From NCBI GenBank assembly GCA_000333855.2, contig CM007348.1:454610-518609 (forward strand): a stretch of DNA of 64,000 nt, given 5' to 3'. How positions within the stretch are numbered: the first letter of the stretch is position 1; every line of letters begins with the position of its first letter. A program made the position numbers and the translations under genes. The notes below the pieces were generated by a model. It was not told where the DNA came from, searched no databases, and saw only the letters and a program-made list of their open reading frames with translations. This document shows, one piece after another, positions 39,778 through 51,241 of the stretch. Source of the stretch: Endotrypanum monterogeii. Its lineage: Eukaryota > Euglenozoa > Kinetoplastea > Trypanosomatida > Trypanosomatidae.

Positions 39778-40679
39778 TACTGGACGTTATCGTCTGCCTT
39801 CCTGTGAACTTGGATCTCGAGGAGGGGGGGAAGGAATGAAAGTCAACGGAAGCAACTGTATTGTGAGAAATAGTGACTGTAGGCTCCCCGACCCCACCCC
39901 CCCCCCGACGCCTTCCTCTCCTCTAGCGGATTCAAATACGTAGTGCGCTAGTCTGCGGTCAGGACGGACCAACCCAGTGATTCGCAGAGGAGAACAAAGG
40001 GGAGACAAACCATCACCTGCAGTCCCACGCATGCACAACCACACATGAAATGATGAGGAAGATACTGTGCAAGGGCCAATATATTCAGTGAACAAGAAAA
40101 AAACCAGCGACAACAACAACAACAATTTCGACGAGCAAGAGACAGAGAAGAGGGGAGACAAGAAGGAAGGAGGGGGAGTCGAAAGGAGAGAAAGGATAAA
40201 GCGGTAGCAACCAATGACTGCGCTCGATCGAAGCATTATCTTCGCCTTCTGTTCACAGGGGGAAGGGGGGCCTTCTAGAATCTGAAATCCTCTAGGAGAG
40301 CAGAGCAGCCCTCTTATTGTGGAAGCATGAAGGCGACTAGTCGCCAGAGGAACCGCAGTCACATGCAAGAAGAGAGGACCTTGGATCGGCACTCGACCAG
40401 GCAAAGGTGCGACTTGCCTCGCCAATGAAAGAGGAGCCTGCCTCCCTCCCCCCAAGTGGCGTTAATGTTGGTGGTTGTGCTTCCACCAATCTGTAAAGAA
40501 AGATGCACCGCAACAGAGGCAGATGATACAAGTGAATAATATATAGTGATTGTTCGATACATGTATATATATATATATATATATGTATGAGAGAGAGTGT
40601 TTGGAGAAGATCAGAAAAAGATGGCAGCAATGGAGCCGCTACACTAACCGCAGCTTCGCGGCGAAATGTTTGGTTGAGC

Positions 40680-40724
<45 letters not shown>

Positions 40725-40975
40725 GTTTTTGTGTGTGTGTATCAACTACGTTGGAATCGGAAACAAGCGGGGCGTGTGTCTGCAGTAGCGTCCACTAGAC
40801 CTCAAACACATTGACCAGCCTCCACATCGCCAGGGGGGGGAGTAGTACCGCCAGACGAAAGAAATCTGGTGTACACCGCAACAATTCCACGAAGTGTGAA
40901 ACAACAAGCATTTCCCTCACTGCCATGAATTTATTCAAAAGAGGGGAGGACCTTATTCAACCGATGGTAAGCCCC

Positions 40976-41006
<31 letters not shown>

Positions 41007-41318
41007 TTTGGCACAGGGGTACCTCTTTTTCGGGAAAAAAAAGAAAGGTGAGGTGCACGTAGGATGCACTGAGAAGAGCATAGACATACATTAATCGATA
41101 GAGAAAAACCAACGATATTCCTTGTTTTTTTTTCATTTTATGTATCCCTGTATACCCCACTCTGCGTCCCCCATGAGGGACACCCGCAGACACTTGTGTA
41201 ACAAAAATACTGGTGTGAAAAGAAGAAAAACAATTTTGTGGCAATGGCAGTCTCTACCTTCCACCCCCCCCCTCCTCCCACACGAAGCCCCGAATCACAG
41301 CAGCAGCCAACAACATCT
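39778..41318. other. Intergenic/UTR DNA with long microsatellites
   Basis: A C-tract occurs at 39892-39906, (TA)n at 40563-40584, (GT)n at 40683-40723 and (CA)n at 40979-41006. A pyrimidine tract on - (GGAGG and A-rich on +) lies at about 39819-39840. No supported gene. Confidence 0.5.
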
Positions 41319-43130
41319 CTACAGACGATACACGGACGTGAGCGCCCCGTATCGTGCCGTTGCAGTTGCTTTCCGGGGCCGGCTACTGGTGACATCGCCA
41401 CTGTACTCCGCCCTGCCACGACCCAAAGTGCCACCTCCACCCACACCATTCACGGCCGAAAGAGGACGCAGCGAACAAGACGAAGCAGGCTGCGCACCAG
41501 CAGGGTCCTGTGAAGACCCGGCAACACCGGGCGCAACAGACAAAGACAGGGGAAACGGGCTCTGCGATGCAGACGCCTTGCGCTGCTGCGCCTCCACCTC
41601 AAGTCGGTGCTGCCGCTCGACGTGGTTGAGGATGTCGATATCCACGATGCTATTATCCATGACCTCCCTAACATAGAATGGCATCGTGGCCCAAAAGCCA
41701 ACGCTGCTCCTGTGCTGCGAGGTAACAGCAGTGATAGGAGAGCTGCTAGTGCTGACCTCCACCATTCCATCAGGTACAGCCTTTCCCACCGCCTTCGTGC
41801 CCTTGCGACGGGCAGTCGCACCGGAGTAGGTGTCGACGGGACGCCTTGAGAGGAGCATGGGCACCTCAACGACCTCGTCAGCTAGTTTGTGCACACGCCC
41901 TCTGTATCGCATAGGTGTCAGCCCACCCCGGTGCTCGTAGACCCTACCCTCTGCGCAGTAGTTGAACCACCGCACGAGGTAGTTGATATCACCAGCCGCA
42001 TTGTCCGGAGACGAGAATCTTGGCGGCAGATCTGAACACTGATGCTTCGGCACATCGATGAGGCTCACCAGGTGGAAACAGCGTCGACAGCCCACAAACC
42101 GGATCGCACCGATAATGCGCCATGCCCACCGCTCCAGCTCTGCAGAATATGATGGCATACCCCGTTCATCCACCGGAAAGGCCGCAACACCCACACCTCC
42201 GCTCTTTAATGGCGGCGGTGCCTCGAGAACGATCGGCATGGCGCGCTGTGCAGCAGTATGAGTTGTGAAAAGCTCGCCACGAGGTCCAATACATGGCGCG
42301 TGGCCTGTCTCCGCTAGGCACTGCGGGGCAGACAACTTCGAGGCGCGGCAAAGTCGGTGCATCTCACCTTCATCAAACAGTGTCCCGCACAAGCAGCACC
42401 AGCGCAGACTAGAGGTTAAAGGAAGAGTGAGGTCGCCACTAGACGTCCCTGGTGAGCCAATTAGGGAACCAGCCTCCTCGTTGGCGTCGTCGGTGCCTGC
42501 CGTACCCTTGCCTGTTGGCGTGATAAACTCAGCACCATCCGCAATCCCTATTTGGCGACAGACATAATGCTGCAGCAGTGACGCGACAAAGATTCGATTC
42601 GGGTGATGGGCGCTTTTTTCCTCGTAGAGGCGAATGAGTGTGGCGGCGAGGTCCGTGTCCCGCACTATGTTGCTGAGCCGCAGCACGAGGTGCGTCGGCA
42701 AGTTCCTCAAATCAAAGGCGGAAAAAACGATATCCTGGAGGTGTGCGCTCAGGAACATGAGCGCGTTATCGAAGAGCTCCTGCATCTGTAGAAAACTAGA
42801 GGAGAGACAAATGCTCACAACATTATGTTTGGTTATTGGTGGAGACTTTCCGCTCATCCAATCGATCAGCCACTGAAAGGTGACGTGGTCGCATCGCGCA
42901 CGTAGTGTGAAGTCTGCAGCGGCTTCCGGCGGTGTCGACGTCGAGGTTTGCACCGCTTTGGTCCCATTCATTTGGCGTTTGATAAAAGGTTCGAAGTATC
43001 GCATATGTGTTAGGAGTGGACCGCAGGCGAAGCGAAACACGCGCTCTTGGAGAGTCGCCGGATCTTGCACGCTGATCTCGACTATAGTCGTCGAGTCTGA
43101 CGAGAACATCGGCGGAAATGTGGTACTCAT
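41319..43130 (-). CDS. BTB-domain protein resembling SANBR (KIAA1841)
   Basis: 603 residues. Residues about 15-135 match the unusual BTB domain of animal SANBR/KIAA1841: an EISVQD start, the CGPLLTHMRYFEPF segment, the -CDHVTFQWLIDWM- segment and VVSICLSSSFLQM (104-116). After a ~100-residue helical part comes a Cys pair motif WCCLCGTLF with H258 and C261, also present in SANBR, and further on CRRCFHLV...HQC, so one or two zinc sites are likely. The last ~150 residues are Ser/Ala-rich and disordered. The SANT domain that precedes BTB in SANBR is absent. In mammals SANBR is a negative regulator of immunoglobulin class switching, a job with no parallel here; a general adaptor role is more reasonable. 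Confidence 0.75.
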   Translation of the reverse strand: MSTTFPPMFSSDSTTIVEISVQDPATLQERVFRFACGPLLTHMRYFEPFIKRQMNGTKAVQTSTSTPPEAAADFTLRARCDHVTFQWLIDWMSGKSPPITKHNVVSICLSSSFLQMQELFDNALMFLSAHLQDIVFSAFDLRNLPTHLVLRLSNIVRDTDLAATLIRLYEEKSAHHPNRIFVASLLQHYVCRQIGIADGAEFITPTGKGTAGTDDANEEAGSLIGSPGTSSGDLTLPLTSSLRWCCLCGTLFDEGEMHRLCRASKLSAPQCLAETGHAPCIGPRGELFTTHTAAQRAMPIVLEAPPPLKSGGVGVAAFPVDERGMPSYSAELERWAWRIIGAIRFVGCRRCFHLVSLIDVPKHQCSDLPPRFSSPDNAAGDINYLVRWFNYCAEGRVYEHRGGLTPMRYRGRVHKLADEVVEVPMLLSRRPVDTYSGATARRKGTKAVGKAVPDGMVEVSTSSSPITAVTSQHRSSVGFWATMPFYVREVMDNSIVDIDILNHVERQHRLEVEAQQRKASASQSPFPLSLSVAPGVAGSSQDPAGAQPASSCSLRPLSAVNGVGGGGTLGRGRAEYSGDVTSSRPRKATATARYGALTSVYRL

Positions 43131-43953
43131 GATCTATGATGCCAGGTAGTCGATGCTCTTCAACGCGTTAGGCTAGTTAACTTGTTTCCCTTTTCTTTCT
43201 GTTTCTTCACAGCCTCCCCTCTAGACTAGCCCCCTTTACCTATTGACGCTTCACGCTAGGTCACAACTAAACTATATATATACATACATACATAAAAAAA
43301 AATATATATATATATGTATATTTATTTATTTAAGCACCTGTGATCGAAGGTATCTCCCGAGAAAAAATAAAATATAAAGATATGTACTCTAAAACTGCCC
43401 CTGCACAAGTGTGGGTACTGAAGAGGTGAGCATGCGGGTTAGGAGGGGAGAGGAGGGGAGTGGAGTGGAGCGGAGAAGTGGTGGGGGCATGATATCATCA
43501 ACACTGCAAAAACCCGACTTGATGTTGGGCACAAGAACAGAGGAGCTGCAGGCAGGGAAGAAAAGAAAGGAGACGAGTGAAAATAGAGTACATGGGACCC
43601 TTTTGCAGATGGTTGCGAGCAAGGAAACCCTGGTGGCGCTGAGAGAAATCGAAAAAAAAAAAGCCTACACCTCCTCAGGCGATAGCGATTGCGAAACACA
43701 GATTTTTTTGTCGGTGTGGGTCGGGCTATCGGCCCACCTCCCGACCCTCATCCCCCCCATGTGAAGCGAGAGAAGCTGAGAGGGTTAGTGTACGGTCGTG
43801 TGAGAAAACCGCACGTGATCACACGCAAGCAAGACGAAAAAAATGAACGTGATGTAACCCCTTAGAATATTCTCCGAATTCCTCTCACCCGTGATCAACC
43901 CTCCGCAGGTGCGTTCCTCTTTTTTTTCCGTTTTCTTTTTTTTTTTTTGCCTT
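43131..43953. other. Intergenic/UTR DNA
   Basis: TA-rich sequence occurs at 43273-43335, with CATA repeats and an A-tract, and GGAG repeats at 43440-43475. A weak + strand frame at 43411-43764 lies against the transcription direction and is not supported. Confidence 0.5.
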
Positions 43954-44274
43954 TCATGATTTGAGGTGATGCAGGAATAAAGGCCTGTCGAGAAATTTTC
44001 TCTCGCGGTTGGCGTACTCGGGATGAGGAAGCATACTAAAGTCGCCAAGTTTGTAAAGAGTGTTTGTTTCACTGCTCTGGATATCTTTGCCAATCGATGC
44101 AGCACCACTCGGCGGTGAGCTGTTAGCTGACACACCCCTGCCTGGGAGACTTGTGCAATGTACGTAGTAGGTAGTGAAGTGCCCTAGTGCGTAACTTGCA
44201 GCGATGGCGGCTGCTTCGTCTCTGGGCAGTGTGTGCGCCGACGTCGGCGACCGAGCAACATTCTCACTCGACAT
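43954..44274 (-). CDS. Hypothetical 106-residue protein
   Basis: A short gene I do not recognise. From the ATG at 44274 the chain begins MSSENVARSP, has an Ala-rich helix (about 17-32) followed by GHFTTYYVHC, a Ser-rich linker, and ends with a hydrophilic segment containing YANRERKFLDRP and LFLHHLKS. No signal peptide or clear membrane segment. Evidence that it is real: an ATG frame on the transcribed strand, a good pyrimidine tract and AG at 44381-44380 with no ATG between, and a composition unlike the surrounding low-complexity DNA. Small trypanosomatid proteins of this type are often mitochondrial complex subunits, but nothing visible proves that. Confidence 0.5.
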   Translation of the reverse strand: MSSENVARSPTSAHTLPRDEAAAIAASYALGHFTTYYVHCTSLPGRGVSANSSPPSGAASIGKDIQSSETNTLYKLGDFSMLPHPEYANRERKFLDRPLFLHHLKS

Positions 44275-44931
44275 GCCCCCAGGCGTACGTATAGAGAGAG
44301 GGATATACACCAGTCGAAATGAAGTGAAGCGAAGGACTGTAGCTTTTACGCCCCCGATACTGTTCGCAGACAAATTTTACTGGAGTATGATGTCACAAAG
44401 AAGTGGAAAAGAAGGGAAAAAGAGAAGTGCAACCACCGCAGAAGTCCCGGGAACCGAATAGCGAACATGGGGAGGCGATGAAGCAAGGAAGATCGCCCTG
44501 TGCAATCAACAAGAGGGAAGAAGGGATCAGATAGGAAAGGTGGTGAAGTGGGGCAACACACACACACACACGCAAAAAAAAAAAGAGCGACAAGCGTACC
44601 GCGTCTTCAAGTCTGCCAACGAGCTCCATAAGGAATGTCCCCAGTAGTTGTACCAGCCCTGCAACTCTTACCTCCCCCCCCTCTTCCCTTCCCCCGGCGC
44701 TTGGAGATATCCCTTCCTCCCCGTTTTCACTAGGCCATACCTATCCTTGTACATCCCACGATACCACCTTAGGGCGTGGGGCACCTGCCTTGAACCGCTC
44801 GTCCTGTTGGCACAAGCGCAATTCATGTAGATGTGATGGAGACAACAATAGGGGACCACAAAATAATGCTGAATGTCGCTGTGGGTAAGAGTGAGTCTTG
44901 GCCACCACGACTAACACCACCACACATACGC

Positions 44932-44967
<36 letters not shown>

Positions 44968-46168
44968 GAGACACATAAGCACACACAAATAAGCACACAC
45001 ACACACACACGCACATACACACAAATATGCAAAACATAACAGCATACGTGAACGCTACAAGAACAGAAGAGGTAATAAGTACGGAGGGGCGATCACTGAA
45101 TACACGTTCGTCGACCGTTCCTCCCTCTCTCTCTCCCCACATTGTTTTTTTCAAACGTTAGAAATAGAGGAAAAACGGCGAGAGAGAGAGGAGAAGAGAA
45201 GAGAAGGGAGGGGAGGACATACGAAACATAGAAAGAAAGCGTGGGGAAAGGAATATAAAATGCCCCGACCCAACCCACGTCCCCCCACCCCCCCCCCAAA
45301 AAAAAAAAACGGAAACAAAAAGAGGCGCCCATCGGTACAGAAAAATGCACACGAACTTGGGCACTTACAAACGAAATGAAAGAATGGATGAATGAAAGCA
45401 CACACGATGCGGAGCACAGAAGGCAACGACAAAAAAAAAAACATTTAGTTCAAGAAAAAAAAAAGCACAAAAGACTTTGATATAATAAAAAAATACAAGA
45501 GGCAATAATGCAGTCGAAATAAAACCTGGGTGCGCAGCTGCTCACACGGACACGCACCGGGACAAACGAGCACAGTGTACTACGTCACAGGAAGTTAAAC
45601 TGACGGTATTCGATAGAGGAACGTTGCATTGGACACTGCACACAACGCCAGACATCAACCATATAAGAGATTGTCGGGAAACAGGGCAAGGAAATGAGGA
45701 GGTGCGGAAGAGGAAGGCGAGGGTCCACGAAGAACTACATTGGACCCTATGCACAACAATGCTTCATTTTTCTGTGCGGTGTCAAGCCCCGCCCCTCGTC
45801 AACGGAAACAGGGAGAGAGCCATAGAAACGAAGATGAAAAAAAAATTAACTACGATGCACACCTGTTACCTCTGCTACCTTTTGCCTCATAAGATCCACA
45901 CGCAACCGCAAAGAAAAACGATCGGCAACGAGGAGGAAGCACAGGTCACTCCGCCCGCTTACCCCTTCTTCTCTGCGGGCACTTGAACAGAACCCCTCTC
46001 CCCCACCCTTCGAGCATCGAAACACCCTGGGTCACCCTCCCCGCGTTGCCCCAACCCTCGCCTGCACCCCTTCGCCCACCTGAGCCCCGCCCCCCCCCTG
46101 CTCTTCAAATGATGTTCGTTTTATTATTATTATTATTATTGCCTCTCGACACGCCACACACCTTTTCT
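44275..46168. other. Intergenic/UTR DNA with CA repeats and a C10A12 junction
   Basis: Contains (CA)n at 44932-44966 and 44995-45012, C10 followed by A12 at 45288-45309 (T12G10 on -), an A-tract at 45429-45442 and a (TTA)n run at 46118-46140. No supported gene. Confidence 0.5.
44380..44421 (-). promoter_or_regulatory. Putative spliced-leader acceptor of the 106-residue gene
   Basis: On the - strand a CT-rich tract ends in CTCCAG with AG at 44381-44380. No ATG lies before 44274. Confidence 0.45.
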
Positions 46169-49100
46169 CTACGCAGTCCAGGAAATGCTGCGCCAGTTCC
46201 ACCTATATTTTCCAGACCCGACGGAGCTCTTCGCGCTACTAACCACTCCAGATTGACAAGGAGTGTGCACGCTGCTGCTGTAGCCCGAGGGTAACGCCCC
46301 CATTTCCTCGCTGCCTGGATGTGAAGCTACAGAAACATCTACAACCCCCACAACGGGTATGCACCCAGATATTCTTGAAGCAAAAACGCCACCACAGCCC
46401 CTGTGGGCGGGGTCAGCACTAGACCGTCTCACAGGACTGTGAACTGACATGTTTGCAGACGCGCCGTCGTCCTTCCCTGTGAAGGAAAACGGTGGCGGGC
46501 GCAGCAACACGCTGCTTAGCTTCTGTGAATTGTTCTCACAGATACGGGACTCCGGTTGCTCAGGCGCTGGCAGCGACGGTGAACTACTTGCAACCGGCTG
46601 GCAGTGCTTGGTGTGTCGAGTGGTGTGCGAGAGGAGGGCGTGACGAGAGTGTGCAGACGATGCAGATCCGCTCGCAAACGTAATGGAGGCACCACGCATG
46701 GAAGATGGTCGCGCCATGTTCATGGTTGCCCACTGAGATGGAGTTGCGACCTGGGACGATGAGCTGAACGTACCACCCATTGTGTCGCCCGACCCCACAA
46801 CAATCGCAGCGGAACGTTGTGGCTGCAGTTGGGGCGCATCACCAACACCGGCCGCCCCGTGGCACGAGCACGAACGTGAAAGCAACACAGTCTCCGCGCA
46901 CAGAAGAGATCGACTTTGCTTAACAGGCGTCGGTGAGTGGCCACCCTGCCGAAAGAATCGGCCCTCGCTGCTGGGCCCACACGTTTCCGAAACACGTACC
47001 GGCAGTGATCCGCGGACGGGGGAATGTGCCGTTTCTGTGGGCTGGATGCTCAGATCAAAAGATGCCCCAGAGAAGGGGCTGAACATATTTGACTGGGCCC
47101 CAATGGGCAGGTTGATCGCTTCGCTGTGTGGCGTGTAGAAACAGTGTGAGCCTCTATGTGTACGTGGGGCCGAAATAGATGTGCCGAAGTTCGCAGAGGA
47201 GGTTGGTGTCCCGCGTACCCTACGGCGCTGTCTCACGACCACATTCACTGATGGCACATCAGCGTCATCCACTGGAGATGCATTGGGATAATCAAGCCAG
47301 CATGCAGTAGCGGCACAAGGTGCAAGCATATGCTTCGACAGCGGTTGTCGACCCACGCTAACACAGCTGCGACTGTCTGTGCTTGCTCCCGAAAGACTCA
47401 TTTTTGCATAGCATTTGGGTGTGCCAAAGAGACTCAATGAAGGCGTTTGCTCAGACGTCACACTGCTGGGCATAGCCGGAATGGAAAAGCGCAAGGGTTC
47501 GACAGGAACAGGCAAAGAATGCCCCGGCATCCCCTCCACGCGAGAGGTTTCAGAGACGCAGCGCTGCTGCGCGACACGATCGGCGCCGACAGAGGAGGTG
47601 ACCAGGGACGATGCACCTGAGGGGACGTCTGCACGGACCCGCTTTGACTTCGTCTTGTCGTCCGCATGATTCCCACAAACCTCCGCTGGCCCCGGCAACG
47701 AGCTGGTCATCTCCTGCTCAGGCGTTGATATGAAGCCGCTATGAGCATTGTAGAGACCCATCGAAGATGGGTCAGACCTTTTGCCAGATCTCCCACCACT
47801 GTCAACACTCTTGTTGTTTGCACCTGATTCGCCCGTCGTGTTCAGGGGCAAGCCGCGCTCGTTGACGCCACACAGTCCACGAGAAAATGCAGTGGAGGAA
47901 AAAACGTTCACTGGAAACGACTTCCGCTCTGTCTCGGCATCAGCCTCCTCCCTCTCGGTTGTTGCGTCTGCAGCAGTTATCTCAGCTGCTGTCGTGTCCT
48001 CTTTTTTGTTGTTCATCCGATCAACGTGATTGCGATACGCCTTGGTCACGTCGGCCCCTGATTGTATCCACTTCTTGAGAAACTCGGGCGTGGTGCCGTA
48101 GATGACTTTCTGTCCTGCACACACTTCACGCCAAACGAGAAAGCCCACTTCGAGGCCCTCCAATAAGCCCGTTTTGCGACTCATCAACCAATGCGAATCT
48201 GTTGGTGACGCCCGGCGCGATGCCTGACAGGCTTGCCGAGAAAGGGACAGGAGAAGATCCTCGGCAAACTCGTTGGGCGAGACGCGCCAGTAATTGCAGG
48301 GGGTAGGGCCAGAAGAGGAGAGAGGTGCACGTCCAACATACCGAAGAACGGCTCCCGCCGTCAACTTGGCCCAGCCCCTGCCCCTGCCTCCTCCATCGGT
48401 GCCGTATACTTCGACATAGGCCTCATCAGGGGGAATCCACACGTCACCGACCTGTGGGGTTACCTTCGGGGGCCGCGGCTCCCCCTCTGCCAGCGAAAGC
48501 ACGCCCTCAAGTGGATTTTCGGCCAGGTTTCGCTGAGCAAGCTCTTGCCTCAGCTTCGCCGCCTCGCCGCCGACAAGTTTCTTGAAGTGCTGAGTGTAAA
48601 AGTCCGATGCCCACAGCAGGATGCGGCCCATCGAACCCGCTGCCACGGAGCCATGCAACTCCTCTGCACGAATCACCGTCTGTAGTTGACGCTTTAGGGA
48701 CTCGGCTTCGGTGTCTGCAGCACTACATTCACCGCTTGTTCCGACAACGCGGATGTTCATGTACGTGTCCGATGCCTCGGCCCTATCCTGCTTGGTAATG
48801 GTACAGGACCCGCAGAGTTTTGTGTTTTCTTGTGCCAATGCGGGTTTCACGTCACCACCGCGCCCCTCTTCGTAACGGTCGCCACAAGACTCCGGCACCG
48901 TTGCCGGCCGCGACTCAGCAGAATTTTCAGAAAACAGCGACAGGATCTCTTGTTTCTTCTCGATGGCAGAAGAAGACGCTTGCACGGAACTCTGATCCAT
49001 GAGCGCACGCATCTCACGTAGGTAACACAGCGCTGGAACGTCGGCACGGTGCACGAATATTTCTATAGGGCGGCGCAGGACAGTCTCCTTGGCCACATGC

Positions 49101-50305
49101 TCAGCAGCCAAGATGGGGGTGGTTCCCAGACCTTTCAGGTACATCCTCGACTCCTTTCCGGAGACCACATCAGTCATCCGCGAGAATGAACTCTGCTTCT
49201 TCACACCGCAACACCTGTCGGTGATGTTGTACGGGTCCCGCCCAGCTGAGAAGTCTTCATCGTACGGATCGAGGTACGAGTCACGGTAAGCGCTGGCGGC
49301 CCCCTGAGTATCAGTTGACCCATCAAGACGCAGTGCCGCCAGAGGGTCAGTGTCGTTACCCAACGTCTTCGCATCGAGACCTGTTCGCATCAACGACTCC
49401 TGCGTCCGACCCCCCTGCAAAACTGAAGCTTGGTCGTGGGTGCGCAGAATACCGAGAGCCTGCATCTGGGTTATGTACGTATGCGCAGCGAGAAGAGTTA
49501 CCTGTGCACGGTGGTTTCCACCTGCGCTTCTCGAGAGAAAAATGGTGAAGCACATGGGCAGCTTGGTGGCCTGAGAAAGCTGCATGGATGCTGGGCAGAA
49601 GCGCGTGTCGCCCACAAAGCCAAATATACGCACGCGCAGGTTGACGTTGGAAAGACGAACCGTATTCTCCATGGTCATGTACCCGTTCGACGTACTGGGG
49701 CAACCGCCCCTACCCTGTCGATTGACCTTGCCGTGGAACGTGCTCTTTTTCTTACTCGAGGTGGGGCTGCCAACCGTAGACACGTTGGTTAGCCTCACTC
49801 CAGCATCAGCCGCGGAGACGGCAGCGACTGTAGTGCTGGATGACTGATAGACGAAAGCAACAGCGCAAGGAACCGGTGACACAACTCTTCCTGCGCGGCT
49901 GAGGGCGATCAGCTCGTTGTCCGTCTCCACCAGACGCTGCTCACTGAGGCTCATGTACCAATTGTATATATCCTTGTCTGAGCCCATCTCACCTTGCACC
50001 ACCGTCTCCGCAGACGACCTGCTTCGGGCATCGCGGTAGTAGTAGGCAACGTTGGGCTCTCGCCGCACACACAGCAGCTGCTGAAAGAGTGGGGAGGTAC
50101 AACTGGGAAAATAATCGGTAATGAGGGGAATAAGAATGACCTCCGGGTGTTGCCACATCGCTGCCGGCGCGTGGATTGAGGGATCGCTAGCATTGGTGGA
50201 ATCACGAGAATCAGAGCGTCCCGTAGTGGATGCCGTGCAGCCGCCGGTGGAAGCGCTCCGTACAATGTATCGCACTAGCGTCTCCCTACTCGGCGCCCCT
50301 CCCAT
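46169..50305 (-). CDS. Large hypothetical protein, possible N-myristoylation
   Basis: 1378 residues, not recognised. It begins MGGAPSRE, which fits the N-myristoylation pattern (Gly2, Ser6). Residues about 50-80 (HPEVILIPLITDYFPS) and about 210-290 (FVGDTRFCPASMQ... LPMCFTIFLSRS, QVTLLAAHTYI) look like beta-rich folded blocks. Another folded block spans about 590-750 and contains DVWIPPDEAYVEVYG and GFLVWREVCAGQKVIYG. The second half is Ser/Pro/Thr-rich and disordered. No transmembrane segment, so membrane attachment would rely on the lipid. The start is the first ATG after a strong acceptor (AG at 50485-50484), which makes the MGxxxS start credible. Function unknown; a membrane-associated scaffold is one possibility. 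Confidence 0.75.
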   Translation of the reverse strand: MGGAPSRETLVRYIVRSASTGGCTASTTGRSDSRDSTNASDPSIHAPAAMWQHPEVILIPLITDYFPSCTSPLFQQLLCVRREPNVAYYYRDARSRSSAETVVQGEMGSDKDIYNWYMSLSEQRLVETDNELIALSRAGRVVSPVPCAVAFVYQSSSTTVAAVSAADAGVRLTNVSTVGSPTSSKKKSTFHGKVNRQGRGGCPSTSNGYMTMENTVRLSNVNLRVRIFGFVGDTRFCPASMQLSQATKLPMCFTIFLSRSAGGNHRAQVTLLAAHTYITQMQALGILRTHDQASVLQGGRTQESLMRTGLDAKTLGNDTDPLAALRLDGSTDTQGAASAYRDSYLDPYDEDFSAGRDPYNITDRCCGVKKQSSFSRMTDVVSGKESRMYLKGLGTTPILAAEHVAKETVLRRPIEIFVHRADVPALCYLREMRALMDQSSVQASSSAIEKKQEILSLFSENSAESRPATVPESCGDRYEEGRGGDVKPALAQENTKLCGSCTITKQDRAEASDTYMNIRVVGTSGECSAADTEAESLKRQLQTVIRAEELHGSVAAGSMGRILLWASDFYTQHFKKLVGGEAAKLRQELAQRNLAENPLEGVLSLAEGEPRPPKVTPQVGDVWIPPDEAYVEVYGTDGGGRGRGWAKLTAGAVLRYVGRAPLSSSGPTPCNYWRVSPNEFAEDLLLSLSRQACQASRRASPTDSHWLMSRKTGLLEGLEVGFLVWREVCAGQKVIYGTTPEFLKKWIQSGADVTKAYRNHVDRMNNKKEDTTAAEITAADATTEREEADAETERKSFPVNVFSSTAFSRGLCGVNERGLPLNTTGESGANNKSVDSGGRSGKRSDPSSMGLYNAHSGFISTPEQEMTSSLPGPAEVCGNHADDKTKSKRVRADVPSGASSLVTSSVGADRVAQQRCVSETSRVEGMPGHSLPVPVEPLRFSIPAMPSSVTSEQTPSLSLFGTPKCYAKMSLSGASTDSRSCVSVGRQPLSKHMLAPCAATACWLDYPNASPVDDADVPSVNVVVRQRRRVRGTPTSSANFGTSISAPRTHRGSHCFYTPHSEAINLPIGAQSNMFSPFSGASFDLSIQPTETAHSPVRGSLPVRVSETCGPSSEGRFFRQGGHSPTPVKQSRSLLCAETVLLSRSCSCHGAAGVGDAPQLQPQRSAAIVVGSGDTMGGTFSSSSQVATPSQWATMNMARPSSMRGASITFASGSASSAHSRHALLSHTTRHTKHCQPVASSSPSLPAPEQPESRICENNSQKLSSVLLRPPPFSFTGKDDGASANMSVHSPVRRSSADPAHRGCGGVFASRISGCIPVVGVVDVSVASHPGSEEMGALPSGYSSSVHTPCQSGVVSSAKSSVGSGKYRWNWRSISWTA

Positions 50306-50483
50306 TTCCCTCTCGTCTGTCTTTTGAAAACGAATGAGAGGTTGTGCCCCTCTGCTACGCCACTCAGGTCCACAGCGACGGAGGCAGAAGATGGGAGGGA
50401 TACAGGTCTTCCTCTTGTGTGGTGGATGTAAGGCCGAAACTTTTTCTACGAAAGGGAGACCTCTGATGTTTGCTTGCGGCTCC

Positions 50484-50528
50484 CTGCACCAACGAGAGAG
50501 GGGGGAGGGGAAAGGAAGGGAAGGGAAG
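50484..50528 (-). promoter_or_regulatory. Strong putative spliced-leader acceptor
   Basis: On the - strand a pure C/T tract of about 35 bases is followed by GTTGGTGCAG, with AG at 50485-50484. No ATG lies before the start at 50305. Confidence 0.6.
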
Positions 50529-51183
50529 ACACAAGGAGCACGAGCAGGAAGATGCTAAGGCATGTGAGAAGAAAGCAGAAGAAAGGGCAGCAGCGGGTAA
50601 CGAGCACCCGCACAGAGCAGCTGAGAGAGAATAAATGAAAACTCGAGCGGCCGTCAACACTTGCTTCGAGACAAGAGGTGAAAAATAAGAAGGTGGATAC
50701 AAAATATTGTAACGCGATACTCGCTGGTTCTCCTTTTGTGGAAAGGAGGCAGCTGCATCCCAGTCACCCGCGAGTGTGCACGTTTGTGTGCGAGAGGGAG
50801 GGGGGGATGTATGGACACAGAAAAATGACAGCGCGGCACAGTCCGGGTGAAACGATGCAGCATGAGTAATAGACAGCAGGCGGAGGGGAAATAAAAGAGG
50901 GCATTTGTCAGAGCACCCAATTTGAGGACAGAGACGAAAGCGGTGGTGAAGAGGAAAGCTAAAGAGAGCGGAATGAAGAACGTGTGTGTGCGTGTGTGTG
51001 CGTGTGGGGGGGGGGGAGGGGGGAGGGGGGGAGGCATTCACAGTGGCAACCGTAGACATATTTTGAGATAAGTCGATCGGCGTCAGTAACGCGTGAAGCA
51101 CCCCTCCTATCACCCTTCGCTACGCCATATGAAGCATACATGACCTTTTTTTTTTTTCCAACGCACACACAGATGAACAACGA

Positions 51184-51241
<58 letters not shown>

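Noticed and set aside
43411..43764. 117-codon + strand frame
   Set aside because: Wrong strand for this array, and built from GGAG repeats.
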